Source: Prochlorococcus marinus
GTDB lineage: Bacteria; Cyanobacteriota; Cyanobacteriia; PCC-6307; Cyanobiaceae
Direction: 5' to 3'
Length of the DNA: 64,000 nt
Assembly (NCBI RefSeq): GCF_001180245.1
Contig: NZ_CVSV01000131.1
Coordinates: 372,001 to 436,000, forward strand
The position numbers and the translations under genes were made by a program. The stretch's first letter is position 1, and each line of letters starts with the position of its first letter. Under the pieces are notes generated by a model, which did not search any database, was not told where the DNA came from, and saw only the letters and a list, made by a program, of their open reading frames with translations. Below are positions 39,393 to 48,350 of this stretch, one piece after another.

Positions 39393-39854
39393 CTAATATT
39401 TTATCTGCCGTTTACCAGCTATTTCTTCTAATTCAGGACCTTCTTCGATCCATTGTTCAAGTATTATTTTTGCTGAAAAACTATCAATCAATCCTGATTT
39501 ATCTTTTTTTATTCCAAATCTTTCTGAAGATTCCCAAGTTGAACTATGTTCGTTGACATAAGAAAATGGAAGCTTTAATTCATTTGAAAGTAATTTACCG
39601 TAATTTTTACAGTCAATAGCTTGAGTGGTCATTTGACCTTCCTCATCTAGCGGAATACCCACTATAAAACCAGTCAAATTAAATTCATTTATATAATTTC
39701 TAATGATTTTAATCTCTTGATTATTTTCAAATCGTTTTACTGCTGGAAGTATATTTGATGTTATGCAGAGGGGATCACAATAAGCTAATCCTATTCTTTT
39801 GGTACCTATATCCAAACTCAAAATAGACTTGGGTTTGGGTTTGCAAAATTTCAC
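39393..39854 (-). CDS. ruvX: RuvX/YqgF-family Holliday junction resolvase-like protein
   Basis: RNase H-fold protein of the RuvX family, implicated in 16S rRNA 5'-end maturation or recombination. Motif [19 protein letters not shown] holds the first catalytic Asp; [29 protein letters not shown] and [18 protein letters not shown] (final Asp) follow. The length of 153 residues is normal. It overlaps the upstream 351-residue gene by 4 bases (ATGA). Confidence 0.9.
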   Translation of the reverse strand: MKFCKPKPKSILSLDIGTKRIGLAYCDPLCITSNILPAVKRFENNQEIKIIRNYINEFNLTGFIVGIPLDEEGQMTTQAIDCKNYGKLLSNELKLPFSYVNEHSSTWESSERFGIKKDKSGLIDSFSAKIILEQWIEEGPELEEIAGKRQIKY

Positions 39855-40906
39855 TTTGTTTTTAATGGAAAAGGAGATGGATATGGATTACCTTGTGGAC
39901 TTAATTTTTCAAAGATTGATTCCAAAGATTGATTTATTATATTTACTTGTTTGGCTTCATTCTTAATTATTGTATTCCTAATAAGAATTATTTCTTGATT
40001 TTTTTCTTTGATATTACACTCTTGGAGAAAAACATTTAATTGAGAATTTTCTTTATAGGTTTTTAAATATGAAACAGGTGATTTTTCAAAAAATCTTTTT
40101 ATAAATTCTTTTAAAATAGAATTGAATCTTTTATCCCAATATCTACTTATAGTTAAAGTATAAATTTCCTCATTGTGATAATTAATATCTTTTAAAATTG
40201 TACATAAAACTGAATTTTCATATATTAAGGCACCACTCTTAGAGTTATTTCTTTTAAGAATGTCGTCTTGATCAAAATCTAAAATATTTCTTATTAAGGG
40301 AGATTGATTTGATCTTATGAAATTAACTATTTTTAATATATTTTGTTTATTAATGTTTTGGAATTCATTAATTAATGTATAGGCATTTGTATTTTGATTT
40401 GTAAGTTTATTTAGATCAGAACCCTCCCAATGAATTATCTCTCCTAACGGTTGAAAGCCTAATTCTCTTGAGTTTGAGATGAGGTCAACATTATTTATAT
40501 CAGAATTAATTATCCAACTTGAAGTTTTGATTTCTTTTATTGAGATAGATTTTTTTATCAATCCTAAAGTTAATTGTTTATCTGTTAAAGAACACTTGCT
40601 ATTAATCAACTTGGGCTTAGATATTTTTAAGCAAGTCTCTTTTTTGTTTAAAGGAAAAATATTCAAATAACCAATAATTTCTTTTCCATATATAGCAATT
40701 ATGCATTTATTTTTATTTTTCTTAAGATTATTCAAGAAGATTTTTAAGTCATCAAAGGTATTTATAATTGCCATCTTTAAAAACCAATTATTTAATTCCT
40801 TATTTTTAATATCTATTAAAAGATTAATGTGCCGTATATGGAGTTCTTCAAAAGTTACTTCCATTCCTTTTTTAGATTGAAAAGAATAAGAGGTATCTTT
40901 TTTCAT
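39851..40906 (-). CDS. Unknown protein with possible GNAT-like segments
   Basis: I do not firmly recognise this 351-residue protein. The N-terminal half has an acetyltransferase-like run, [19 protein letters not shown], and [20 protein letters not shown] followed by [11 protein letters not shown], the way GNAT domains end. A second, weaker repeat ([16 protein letters not shown], then [16 protein letters not shown]) covers the C-terminal half, so a tandem GNAT fold is possible. It is Lys/Asn-rich. It overlaps ruvX by 4 bases and abuts the next upstream gene directly. Confidence 0.7.
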   Translation of the reverse strand: MKKDTSYSFQSKKGMEVTFEELHIRHINLLIDIKNKELNNWFLKMAIINTFDDLKIFLNNLKKNKNKCIIAIYGKEIIGYLNIFPLNKKETCLKISKPKLINSKCSLTDKQLTLGLIKKSISIKEIKTSSWIINSDINNVDLISNSRELGFQPLGEIIHWEGSDLNKLTNQNTNAYTLINEFQNINKQNILKIVNFIRSNQSPLIRNILDFDQDDILKRNNSKSGALIYENSVLCTILKDINYHNEEIYTLTISRYWDKRFNSILKEFIKRFFEKSPVSYLKTYKENSQLNVFLQECNIKEKNQEIILIRNTIIKNEAKQVNIINQSLESIFEKLSPQGNPYPSPFPLKTK

Positions 40907-42073
40907 TTACTTTTTTTCTCTTATTAATACTATAGGGGTTTTTTCATCTCCATTGCCAGCTGGATTAGATAATAAGTTTGTTTTGAGTATTTTATTTACT
41001 TTTTTATTTGAACTTGCTAAGACTTTCACACCTCCAAGATCATTAACATCGACAACAGCAACATCTATATTGAAATAGTTCGAGACCTTTTTACAAAATA
41101 AATCTGCATTGAGAGGACCCATAACTATACTCTTGTCGTAAGGTGTAATTGTGCCGCTTATGTCATCAATAAGGGATGATTCTGAACCAGTTAACCTATA
41201 AAACATACCTTTAATCCCAACTAATTTGAAGAGACATCCAACAAATAGTGCAAAGGTTATTCTTGTGACTCCTATTCTATTTATTAATAATTGCATGCCG
41301 CAAGCTGTTGCAAGACTGCTTGTAGGGTGAAAAAAATAACATAAAGCTCTAGAATATAAACTACATTCTAAATTTTGAGGGGAAATATATCTATTTTGCA
41401 TAATTGCTAGCGGACTCTCACCGATAGTTAAAATATCATTTTTTTCTACAATTCCTTTGCAGTATTCAATCACAGTATTTACTGGGTTATCAAAGCAACC
41501 AAGTAAATCAGTTTTAATAGCAAAAGCTTTATATTTATTATTTATTGGAATTTCAAAAACTTCTTGCGGCCTTTGTTTTTGACCATCTAAATTAATTAAG
41601 AAACAATCCTTATTATTAGAAATACCAAAATGTCCATATTTCTCCCAATATATTTTTAACCATAGATATTTTATTTTTTTTCTAAAATTATTATTGCTAA
41701 ATTTATATATGATTCTTACAAATAATTCTGAATTTGACTTGATAATTGTTGTTGGCCAGTAATTATTTAAATTCTTGATTTTATTATTTTCATAAATATA
41801 AATATCTTCTTGATAATTAAAATTTTGGCAATATTCGTTACTTTTACTTTTAAAAAAATCTAGTTCAAAATTTATATTAGATACCATCGTCTCTTTGGTT
41901 TTACTTTTATTAGTTATTTTTAAATCAATAATTAATTCCTTTAAACCATCCTTTTTTTTGATTTTGTAATTTATAGGTACCAGATTTAACTTTGATTTGG
42001 TTGAGTTTTTAATATATAAATCTGAAAGAATTAAAAAAATTAAAAGAACTAAGAAGATATTTATTAATATCAT
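40907..42073 (-). CDS. Membrane-anchored protein resembling F420-0:gamma-glutamyl ligase (CofE-like)
   Basis: A single N-terminal membrane segment (LINIFLVLLIFLILSDLYI, about 2-21) and a 140-residue Ig-like or beta-rich linker precede a C-terminal domain (about 180-388). This domain has FAIKTDLLGCFDNPVNTVIE, DILTIGESPLAIMQNRYISP and AVVDVNDLGGVKVLASS, resembling the CofE fold as annotated in cyanobacteria. Prochlorococcus is not known to make F420, so the name should be taken as a fold, not a reaction. It is packed in a minus-strand operon with thylakoid-type genes. Confidence 0.6.
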   Translation of the reverse strand: MILINIFLVLLIFLILSDLYIKNSTKSKLNLVPINYKIKKKDGLKELIIDLKITNKSKTKETMVSNINFELDFFKSKSNEYCQNFNYQEDIYIYENNKIKNLNNYWPTTIIKSNSELFVRIIYKFSNNNFRKKIKYLWLKIYWEKYGHFGISNNKDCFLINLDGQKQRPQEVFEIPINNKYKAFAIKTDLLGCFDNPVNTVIEYCKGIVEKNDILTIGESPLAIMQNRYISPQNLECSLYSRALCYFFHPTSSLATACGMQLLINRIGVTRITFALFVGCLFKLVGIKGMFYRLTGSESSLIDDISGTITPYDKSIVMGPLNADLFCKKVSNYFNIDVAVVDVNDLGGVKVLASSNKKVNKILKTNLLSNPAGNGDEKTPIVLIREKK

Positions 42074-42081
42074 TTTTTTTA

Positions 42082-42630
42082 TTAATTTATGTTTTTATCT
42101 TTTTTTTCAGAAATGATACTGTTGTATTCATTAAAACTTTCTACAGAAAATGTCGTATTTTCTATATCAATTCCTTTTAACTCTCCAATAACTTTGTTTA
42201 ATTCATCAATATTAATCATTCCATTTTTATCATATTTAACTTCACCATCACTATTTAAAACTATAGTTTGTGGAATTAATCCGTTCCAATAATAATTAGG
42301 TTCATTTCTAAGATCAGACTTTTCTTTATCTTGTAATTCATCAGTAGTTAGAGCAATGATATCTATATTATTTCTCCATATCAAATCCAAACCAGATATT
42401 ATCGGAGCCATAGCTTTACTATCTGAGCTATCGTCAAGATAAAAAAATAAAACTGCGACTCTTTTATTTTTAAATGATTCCTTAAGAGTTGTCTGGGGAG
42501 GAACTATAGCCCCATTACCTGCGTATATAGGAAAGATGTTGCCATCGTAACTATCAGAATCTCTAGAGGCATATGCTTTATATGGACTTAAAAAAATTAA
42601 TGCTATTAGGGTCCATTGAATTATTTTCAT
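42082..42630 (-). CDS. Exported thioredoxin-like protein, related to the Tpa1 photosystem I accumulation factor family
   Basis: A signal peptide (about 1-21, TLIALIFLSPYKAYA) is followed by a thioredoxin-like fold: RVAVLFFYLDDSSDSKAMAP in place of the redox-active CxxC loop, IDIIALTTDELQD, and the cis-proline region GLIPQTIVLNSDGEV. The missing CxxC means it is not a disulphide reductase. The layout fits the cyanobacterial thylakoid-lumen family tied to PSI accumulation; this identification is from memory of the family and is moderately sure. It lies 8 bases from the CofE-like gene and 15 from DUF3685. Confidence 0.65.
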   Translation of the reverse strand: MKIIQWTLIALIFLSPYKAYASRDSDSYDGNIFPIYAGNGAIVPPQTTLKESFKNKRVAVLFFYLDDSSDSKAMAPIISGLDLIWRNNIDIIALTTDELQDKEKSDLRNEPNYYWNGLIPQTIVLNSDGEVKYDKNGMINIDELNKVIGELKGIDIENTTFSVESFNEYNSIISEKKDKNIN

Positions 42631-42645
42631 TTAAAGTTTAAAAAC

Positions 42646-44262
42646 TTACTTTGAACTTGATCTTCCTAATCCTTGAAGGATTCCTTTCCCAACTAAACCG
42701 ATAGCTTTGCCAACGACCTTTGTAAGGAAAGTTACGAAAAGATTACCGATATATTTTACAGCAACTTCTAGCTGCGGTGCTACGGCATCTCTTATCTCAA
42801 CTAACAATGTAACTTGTTTTTGTAGCCATTCTAGATTCTCTAATTCTTTCTCTCTATTTTCATTTTTAAAGTATCTGGTAAATTTTTTATCGATAATATC
42901 AATATATTCTCGTTTACTTTCATACAAGTAGATAGGCATATAAATATTGTCATGCCAGCGATTGTAGTTATTAATATTATTTCTAAATCTTTCAAAATTT
43001 CTTGTCGATTGTAATTCGGGATTTATAAGTACAGTTCTTAATTCAGGCCAAGAAGAACAAATATTAAAGATTTCAGAAGCTAATAAATTACAGTTCCTTA
43101 TTGTCCAATTTGAAATTATATTTTCAAGGATCAAAAACGATTCTGTTTCATATAGAGGAAGTAATTTCCCATCATAGTCAAGAGGTTCATTTTTAATAAT
43201 TGGCTCAATAAACATTATTGATTCGTGTGATTCTTTATCTATCTCTTCGCAACTTACCTCACTATAAATAAAATCATTTATTGAAATAGATTCGCCTCCT
43301 TTCTTTAATCGAAAATAACTTTCTGTGATATTTGAAATTGTATTAACTTTAAGTTCTTTTATGAGAGAATTTAAATCATCTTTAAAATCTTTCTCCTTAT
43401 AGTTTTCCTTAATATTTTTTACTAAACTCTCTAACTCATCTAACATTTTGCAAATTAGTCGTGAAATGAATTCTTTCTTTATCCCAGAGAGAATTATTGA
43501 TGAATTATTAAATTCAACCTGTAAGTTAGTTGAGCTATACCTTTCTTTTAGTCTATCTAAAATTAAATTCCATATTTCTGCGGTGTTTTTATCTTTAATG
43601 AAAACAGTGTTCTTATTTTCAAAATTAATTTTATTTTCAGTGTAAACTGCCTCTGTATAAAGTTCTAGTGAATTACCCCATAAGAAAATTAGAAAAGATT
43701 TTGCAGTAATAAGTTCTCTTAATCTTCCTTTTAAAATGAATTTATAAAATTCTGGTGTTGAATCAGTGTTGACATATTTAAATATATAATTAATTTCAGA
43801 ATCAATTTGTTTAAGACCTGAAGTTAGAATTTTTTGACTAAAAGAGAGAGGCTTATTTTTGTTTAATTGAACTCGGGAATTATTTTCAATATCAAATACC
43901 CTTCCTCCATTTGAAATGGTATCAATAGATTCAAGAACTTTTTCTACACTGGGATTTAAAAGAAAACCTTCAGCATTTAACGATGGAGTGGTATTTGCCT
44001 CATAAACAAGTTCTCCAGAGAGAATTATAAGAAACTTTGACTCATCATATCTTTCTCTTAATTTTAATAATTCTAACCTTATAAGATCTTCTGATTGAAA
44101 ATTAAGAACATTCCATATAACTAAATCTGGAGTTTTATCACCTGTTCCATTATTAAAATTAATTTCTAAATTTTGGTCTAGTGATGTTAACTTAAGTGAT
44201 AAAGATTCTGCTATTAAGCTTGGAGCAATAATCAATATCGATTTTTTTGAAATTAATTCCAA
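42646..44262 (-). CDS. DUF3685 (Ycf55-related) protein
   Basis: The 538-residue protein starts with a response-regulator-like alpha/beta domain (SILIIAPSLIAESLSLKL, DLVIWNVLNF, about 1-115) in which the phospho-acceptor pattern is not convincing. The long helical C-terminal part (about 330-538) matches DUF3685, ending with LEVAVKYIGNLFVTFLTKVV and GLVGKGILQGLG. The family is shared by cyanobacteria and red-algal plastids and has no settled role. It leads a minus-strand group with the thioredoxin-like and CofE-like genes. Confidence 0.75.
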   Translation of the reverse strand: MELISKKSILIIAPSLIAESLSLKLTSLDQNLEINFNNGTGDKTPDLVIWNVLNFQSEDLIRLELLKLRERYDESKFLIILSGELVYEANTTPSLNAEGFLLNPSVEKVLESIDTISNGGRVFDIENNSRVQLNKNKPLSFSQKILTSGLKQIDSEINYIFKYVNTDSTPEFYKFILKGRLRELITAKSFLIFLWGNSLELYTEAVYTENKINFENKNTVFIKDKNTAEIWNLILDRLKERYSSTNLQVEFNNSSIILSGIKKEFISRLICKMLDELESLVKNIKENYKEKDFKDDLNSLIKELKVNTISNITESYFRLKKGGESISINDFIYSEVSCEEIDKESHESIMFIEPIIKNEPLDYDGKLLPLYETESFLILENIISNWTIRNCNLLASEIFNICSSWPELRTVLINPELQSTRNFERFRNNINNYNRWHDNIYMPIYLYESKREYIDIIDKKFTRYFKNENREKELENLEWLQKQVTLLVEIRDAVAPQLEVAVKYIGNLFVTFLTKVVGKAIGLVGKGILQGLGRSSSK

Positions 44263-44341
44263 GACTAGATTTCTTATCTCTTATACAAAATTAACTAACA
44301 ATTACTGCAAACACCAGCCTTAAATAAATTTTTATACTCTT

Positions 44342-45109
44342 TTAAGCGTAGTAATTTGTGTTTAAATCAAAGTCATTTAATCTCTCTGCTGACAATACAT
44401 TATTCGCTTCGTTTATCGTGAATTTATTTTCATATAGAGCTTTACCTACTATTACTCCAAAGAGTCCAGATTTTTCAAATTTTACTAACGATAATAAATC
44501 AGAAATTGAACCAACACCTCCTGAGGCTATTACTGGAATATCTGTGATTTCAAGTATGCTTTTTATGAATTCTTCATTTGTCCCCTCTAAAGTCCCATCT
44601 GTATTTATATCTGTAACAATAAAACTAGCAATTTTAAATGAAGAAAATTCCTTTACTAGATCTGTGGCAAAAATATTAGATTGCTCAAGCCAACCCCTTG
44701 TACTAACTTTTCCATCTTTTGAATCTATTCCAACAATTATCCTTCCAGGAAATTTATTTGATAAGTCTTTAACTAGTTCTTTATTTTCTATTGCAGAGGT
44801 TCCCATGATAACTCTCTCAATACCATAAGAAAATAATTGTTCTATCCTTTCTTGAGACCTTATCCCCCCACCTATTTGAATAGGTATGTTAACTGTTTTT
44901 GCAATCTTTTTTATTGATTTATCGTTTGCTGGGGATCCAGTTTTTGCAGCATCCAAATCAACTATATGTATATATTTTGCTCCTTCGCTTTCCCAAAATT
45001 TAGCTTGCTCATGAGGCTCTTTTGTGAAGTCTTTTCTTTTATTAAAGTCGCCTTTAAAAAGCCTTACACACTTACCATTCATTAAATCAATTGCTGGTAT
45101 TAGGTCCAT
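44342..45109 (-). CDS. hisA: ProFAR isomerase HisA
   Basis: HisA isomerises ProFAR in histidine synthesis. The (beta/alpha)8 barrel has duplicated phosphate sites; catalytic Asp8 lies in PAIDLMNGKCVRLFKGD and the second Asp in IIVGIDSKDGKVSTRGW. IQIGGGIRSQERIE and VIASGGVGSISDLL are the phosphate-binding loops. The length of 255 residues is normal. It is divergent from the epimerase gene with 86 bases between starts. Confidence 0.96.
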   Translation of the reverse strand: MDLIPAIDLMNGKCVRLFKGDFNKRKDFTKEPHEQAKFWESEGAKYIHIVDLDAAKTGSPANDKSIKKIAKTVNIPIQIGGGIRSQERIEQLFSYGIERVIMGTSAIENKELVKDLSNKFPGRIIVGIDSKDGKVSTRGWLEQSNIFATDLVKEFSSFKIASFIVTDINTDGTLEGTNEEFIKSILEITDIPVIASGGVGSISDLLSLVKFEKSGLFGVIVGKALYENKFTINEANNVLSAERLNDFDLNTNYYA

Positions 45110-45195
45110 AGAATCATCCTTTTCATTAATTACTTATTAGTAGTACTATTCAATATGTAATTCTATTTAAGATTACTACTTCAGTTAAATATTTT

Positions 45196-46122
45196 TTGAA
45201 TATGAAAATTCTTGTAATGGGTGGCACTAGATTTGTTGGAAAATCTTTAGTTGGAAAGTTATTAAGTAAAAATCATGATATTGATATTTTCACAAGAGGT
45301 AATAAAAGTAATCCTGAAAAAACTAATTTAATTAAGGGTGATAGAAATAATTCAGGAGATATCGTCAAGCTAAGAAATGAAAAGTATGATGTTGTTTTTG
45401 ATATTTCTGGACGAGAGTTAGAACAAACAAAACTTCTTATAGAAAATTTAGATAATTCTTTCCAGAGATATATATATGTAAGCTCTGCAGGAGTTTATAA
45501 AGATAATTGTGAGCTACCTTTATCCGAAGTTGATCCAATTGATCCAGAAAGTAGGCATAAAGGAAAGTTTGAGACAGAAAATTGGTTAAAAAACCAGAAA
45601 ATCCCTTTTACAAGTTTTAGACCAACTTATATTTATGGACCAGGAAATTATAATAAAATTGAAAATTGGTTTTTTGAAAGGTTATTTGCTAAAAAATCCA
45701 TACCAATCCCTGGTGACGGTTCTTTAATTACTCAGCTAGGCCATGTTTCGGATCTAACTGATGTAATGATTAGGTGCATAAATTTTGAAAATTCCAAAAA
45801 TAATATTTACAATTGTTCAGGTGAAAAAGGAGTAACAATCAAAGGTTTAATTTATTTCTGTGCGAATGTTCTTGGATTAAACCAAAATGAGATTTCTTTA
45901 AGAACATTTGATTATCAAAAATTAGATCCTAAGTCTCGAAAGGGATTTCCAATTAGATTAAATCATTATCAGACTGATATCTCTAAGATAAAACGTGATT
46001 TAGAGTGGGCTCCAACTTTTGATTTACTTAATGGTCTAAAGGATAGTTTTGTGAATGATTTTAATAATAAAAAGAGTGAGGAGTTTGATAAAAATTTAGA
46101 TAATATTCTTTTTAATTCTTAA
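45196..46122 (+). CDS. NAD-dependent epimerase/dehydratase, CSP41-like
   Basis: An extended short-chain dehydrogenase: the N-terminal ILVMGGTRFVGKSLVGKLL (Rossmann), FDISGRELEQTKLL, RYIYVSSAGVYKD, RPTYIYGPGNYNK. The catalytic YxxxK is not obvious, as in plant CSP41 proteins, where the fold binds RNA in plastid transcription and translation complexes. A role in RNA binding rather than sugar chemistry is therefore possible but inferred. The last 27 bases overlap the convergent pgsA-like gene. The ATG at 45202 two codons in is an alternative start. Confidence 0.85.
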   Translation: MNMKILVMGGTRFVGKSLVGKLLSKNHDIDIFTRGNKSNPEKTNLIKGDRNNSGDIVKLRNEKYDVVFDISGRELEQTKLLIENLDNSFQRYIYVSSAGVYKDNCELPLSEVDPIDPESRHKGKFETENWLKNQKIPFTSFRPTYIYGPGNYNKIENWFFERLFAKKSIPIPGDGSLITQLGHVSDLTDVMIRCINFENSKNNIYNCSGEKGVTIKGLIYFCANVLGLNQNEISLRTFDYQKLDPKSRKGFPIRLNHYQTDISKIKRDLEWAPTFDLLNGLKDSFVNDFNNKKSEEFDKNLDNILFNS

Positions 46123-46635
46123 ATAGCCTAATAAAGTCACAAATGTCAGGCTAAATCCTGCCCAATAAAAAATTAAAGCCAAATTATTCAATAAGCTAAT
46201 TTTTAATGGTGTAAAGAAGGTAATTACTGAAATAAAAAAGAAAAATGTTTTATATTTTCCTAAAATTGATGCTGGTAAACCGTCTTTTGTAGAGTTCCTT
46301 AGGCTAGAGATAATTAATTCTCTAAATAAAATTAATGACAAAGACCAGAAGGGTATAAAATTATTTTTACAAAGGAAGGTCAAAGGAATTAAATAGAATA
46401 CTTTATCGCTTAAGGGATCAAGGATAGCTCCTAATCTGGTTTTAAGATTAAATTTCCTTGCAATTAACCCGTCAAAATAATCAGTTAAACCTCCAATAAT
46501 AATCAATATAAAGACATAAAAAGGTCTGTTAATTTCTAAAAAAAGTATTAATGGAAATACAAGGAAAAGGCGAGATATCGATAATAAATTGGGAATATTC
46601 AATGCCAAATTTTTAAGATTTTTTCTTAATAACAA
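46096..46635 (-). CDS. pgsA: CDP-alcohol phosphatidyltransferase (PgsA type)
   Basis: The family makes phosphatidylglycerophosphate from CDP-diacylglycerol, supplying phosphatidylglycerol for thylakoids. The CDP-alcohol signature DGxxARx8Gx3Dx3D is complete as DGLIARKFNLKTRLGAILDP followed by LSD. The 179 residues form about five or six membrane segments. The assignment to PgsA rather than another phosphatidyltransferase rests on size and on the absence of competing neighbours. The 3' end overlaps the CSP41-like gene by 27 bases. Confidence 0.88.
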   Translation of the reverse strand: MLLRKNLKNLALNIPNLLSISRLFLVFPLILFLEINRPFYVFILIIIGGLTDYFDGLIARKFNLKTRLGAILDPLSDKVFYLIPLTFLCKNNFIPFWSLSLILFRELIISSLRNSTKDGLPASILGKYKTFFFFISVITFFTPLKISLLNNLALIFYWAGFSLTFVTLLGYLRIKKNII

Positions 46636-46819
46636 ATTAGTTTTTGTATATAAAAAATATATTACACTCTCAGCAAGCTTAAATTTTTAGTAAAAATTTT
46701 AAATAGTTTTTGATGCTAGATTCTAAATTTTAATTTAAATCTGAATCCTTAAGATTATAAACTCAACTTCTCTTTATGAATGATGATGTTTTATATTACA
46801 AAATTATTCCTTATATCTA

Positions 46820-47431
46820 ATGCAGTCTCATAGCCTAAAGCTATCTCCAGAATCTGATTTGATAAAATCAATTAAAGAATATTCTTTATCGAATAATTTA
46901 TACGGGTATGTTTCTGGAGTGGTTGGTAATCTTAGAACAGTTTGTATTCAATGCCCAGGTAATCAAGAGATAAATAAATTTGAAGGTAATCTAGAGATAG
47001 TTTCTTTAAACGGACATTTTAATAAAGGAGATGTTCATTTACATTTGAGTTTTGCAGATGAGGGATGTAATGTTTTTGGAGGGCATCTTGAGGAGGGATG
47101 TATTGTAAAAAAAGGTACTGATATATTATTACTTTCTTTTGATCTGAAAATTATTAATATCTCAAATCATGATTTAATCACTAATGAATCACGTGTAAAA
47201 GTATATATTTTAAAGGATTGTCCTTGGTCTAAAAGAGCAATTAGGTTGCTTAATTCTTTATCTATCCCTCATGAAGTTACTCTAATAGACAATGATGAGA
47301 GCTTTAAAAAAATTATGGCTCAAAGTAGCCATAATACTTTCCCTCAAATCTTTTTGGATAATAAATTTTTTGGAGGATATGATGAACTTTCAGAACAAGC
47401 AAAATTGGATAACTTAATTTCATTTAAGTAA
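46820..47431 (+). CDS. Fusion of a PPC/DUF296 domain and a glutaredoxin domain
   Basis: Residues about 1-120 are a PPC (DUF296) domain: VSGVVGNLRTVCIQCPG, VSLNGHFNKGDVHLHLSFAD, VFGGHLEEGCIVKKGTDILL. Residues about 127-203 are a glutaredoxin: VKVYILKDCPWSKRAIRLL with a monothiol-type CPWS active site near 134, and glutathione-binding NTFPQIFLDNKFFGGYDELS (cis-Pro and GG). PPC domains elsewhere bind DNA or small molecules as trimers; glutaredoxins handle disulphides or Fe-S clusters. The fusion is continuous in one frame, with ATG at 46820 and no neighbour on the same strand. Confidence 0.88.
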   Translation: MQSHSLKLSPESDLIKSIKEYSLSNNLYGYVSGVVGNLRTVCIQCPGNQEINKFEGNLEIVSLNGHFNKGDVHLHLSFADEGCNVFGGHLEEGCIVKKGTDILLLSFDLKIINISNHDLITNESRVKVYILKDCPWSKRAIRLLNSLSIPHEVTLIDNDESFKKIMAQSSHNTFPQIFLDNKFFGGYDELSEQAKLDNLISFK

Positions 47432-47440
47432 TCTAAATTT

Positions 47441-47629
47441 TTAACTATCACGATTAGTAAGCTTTTCAGCAACTAATTCGTCCTCTAACTGCTTTATTAA
47501 TCTTGATACAAGACTTTGAAATTCTGGCTGACAGCCTTTAAATGCAGCTTTATGTCTTATTGGCTCATTTCTAGTTCTTAAATCAGTAAGCATTAATTGT
47601 AATGCGTCAATTTTGGGATTTATTTTCAT
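47441..47629 (-). CDS. Small conserved-looking protein, 62 residues
   Basis: The short helical soluble protein has a balanced charge pattern: KIDALQLMLTDLRTRNEPIR and FQSLVSRLIKQLEDELVAEK. Two amphipathic helices with a central KAAFKGCQPE turn are likely. I do not recognise a named family. It lies in the minus-strand pair with the NmrA-like gene (26 bases between them) and converges on the glutaredoxin fusion with 9 bases between stops. Confidence 0.7.
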   Translation of the reverse strand: MKINPKIDALQLMLTDLRTRNEPIRHKAAFKGCQPEFQSLVSRLIKQLEDELVAEKLTNRDS

Positions 47630-47655
47630 AGTTTTAATTTATATATTTACATCTT

Positions 47656-48315
47656 TTAAATCATTTGCATAGCTTTTTTAAAAGATATCTTTTTATTATC
47701 ATTCGAACTTGTAACTTCTATTAATTTATTTATGGATTCTTTGTTTTTTAAAGAATTTATACAACATTGAGCAACTAATCTTCTTGGGATTGATCCATTA
47801 ATTTGAGTATCCTCTTTTGAATAATTTATATTTTCTGATTTAATATCTTCATTTTCCTTTAATCCTCCAGGTCTGATAATAGTCCATTCAAAATTTGAAT
47901 TGCGTAGAAAGTTTTCACCTAATTTCTTCCAAATAAGAATTAAACCAAATAAGTTTAATGGATGAAATAATTTACCAGTACAAAGGGAACTAACTAAGAT
48001 AACTCTTTTAATACCCACTCTTTTGCAACTCTCTAATTGCCTGTATACACCTAATGCATCAACCTTTGCAGGACCGGTTAAATCTAATGATGCTCTCGCT
48101 CCAGTCGCAATTATCAAAGCATCAATATCTTTTAAAGCTTCATCAAGTTCTCCTTTTTTGTCTAATGAAACCCTAATTGTTTCTAAACGCTCAAGTCCTG
48201 CTGAGACTTTTGAATTCTTTCTGATGATTTGCCTTACTTTATATCCTTTTTTAACTGCTTCTTCGGAAATTCTATAACCTGTTTTCCCCGATGCTCCAGT
48301 AATTGCTATTTTCAT
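47656..48315 (-). CDS. NAD(P)-binding NmrA/SDR-like protein
   Basis: An atypical short-chain dehydrogenase with the N-terminal IAITGASGKTGYRISEEAVK (glycine-rich dinucleotide loop), DALIIATGARASLDLTG and VILVSSLCTGKLFHPLN, then TIIRPGGLKENED. The Tyr/Lys catalytic pair is not in the normal place, as in NmrA, Ycf39 and related stress or assembly factors. The 219 residues are typical. Substrate or partner unknown. Confidence 0.83.
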   Translation of the reverse strand: MKIAITGASGKTGYRISEEAVKKGYKVRQIIRKNSKVSAGLERLETIRVSLDKKGELDEALKDIDALIIATGARASLDLTGPAKVDALGVYRQLESCKRVGIKRVILVSSLCTGKLFHPLNLFGLILIWKKLGENFLRNSNFEWTIIRPGGLKENEDIKSENINYSKEDTQINGSIPRRLVAQCCINSLKNKESINKLIEVTSSNDNKKISFKKAMQMI

Positions 48316-48350
48316 AATTAAAAAACTAATTTAGATATTATATAAATTTC

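Noticed and set aside
44358-44828. 156-codon plus-strand frame opposite hisA
   Set aside because: It is a shadow of the hisA gene, which has both catalytic Asp residues and normal length.
46681-46699. AT-only hairpin (AAATTTTT / AAAAATTT) upstream of the PPC-glutaredoxin gene
   Set aside because: It has no GC pairs, lies between divergent genes and is expected by chance at this base composition; not called a terminator.
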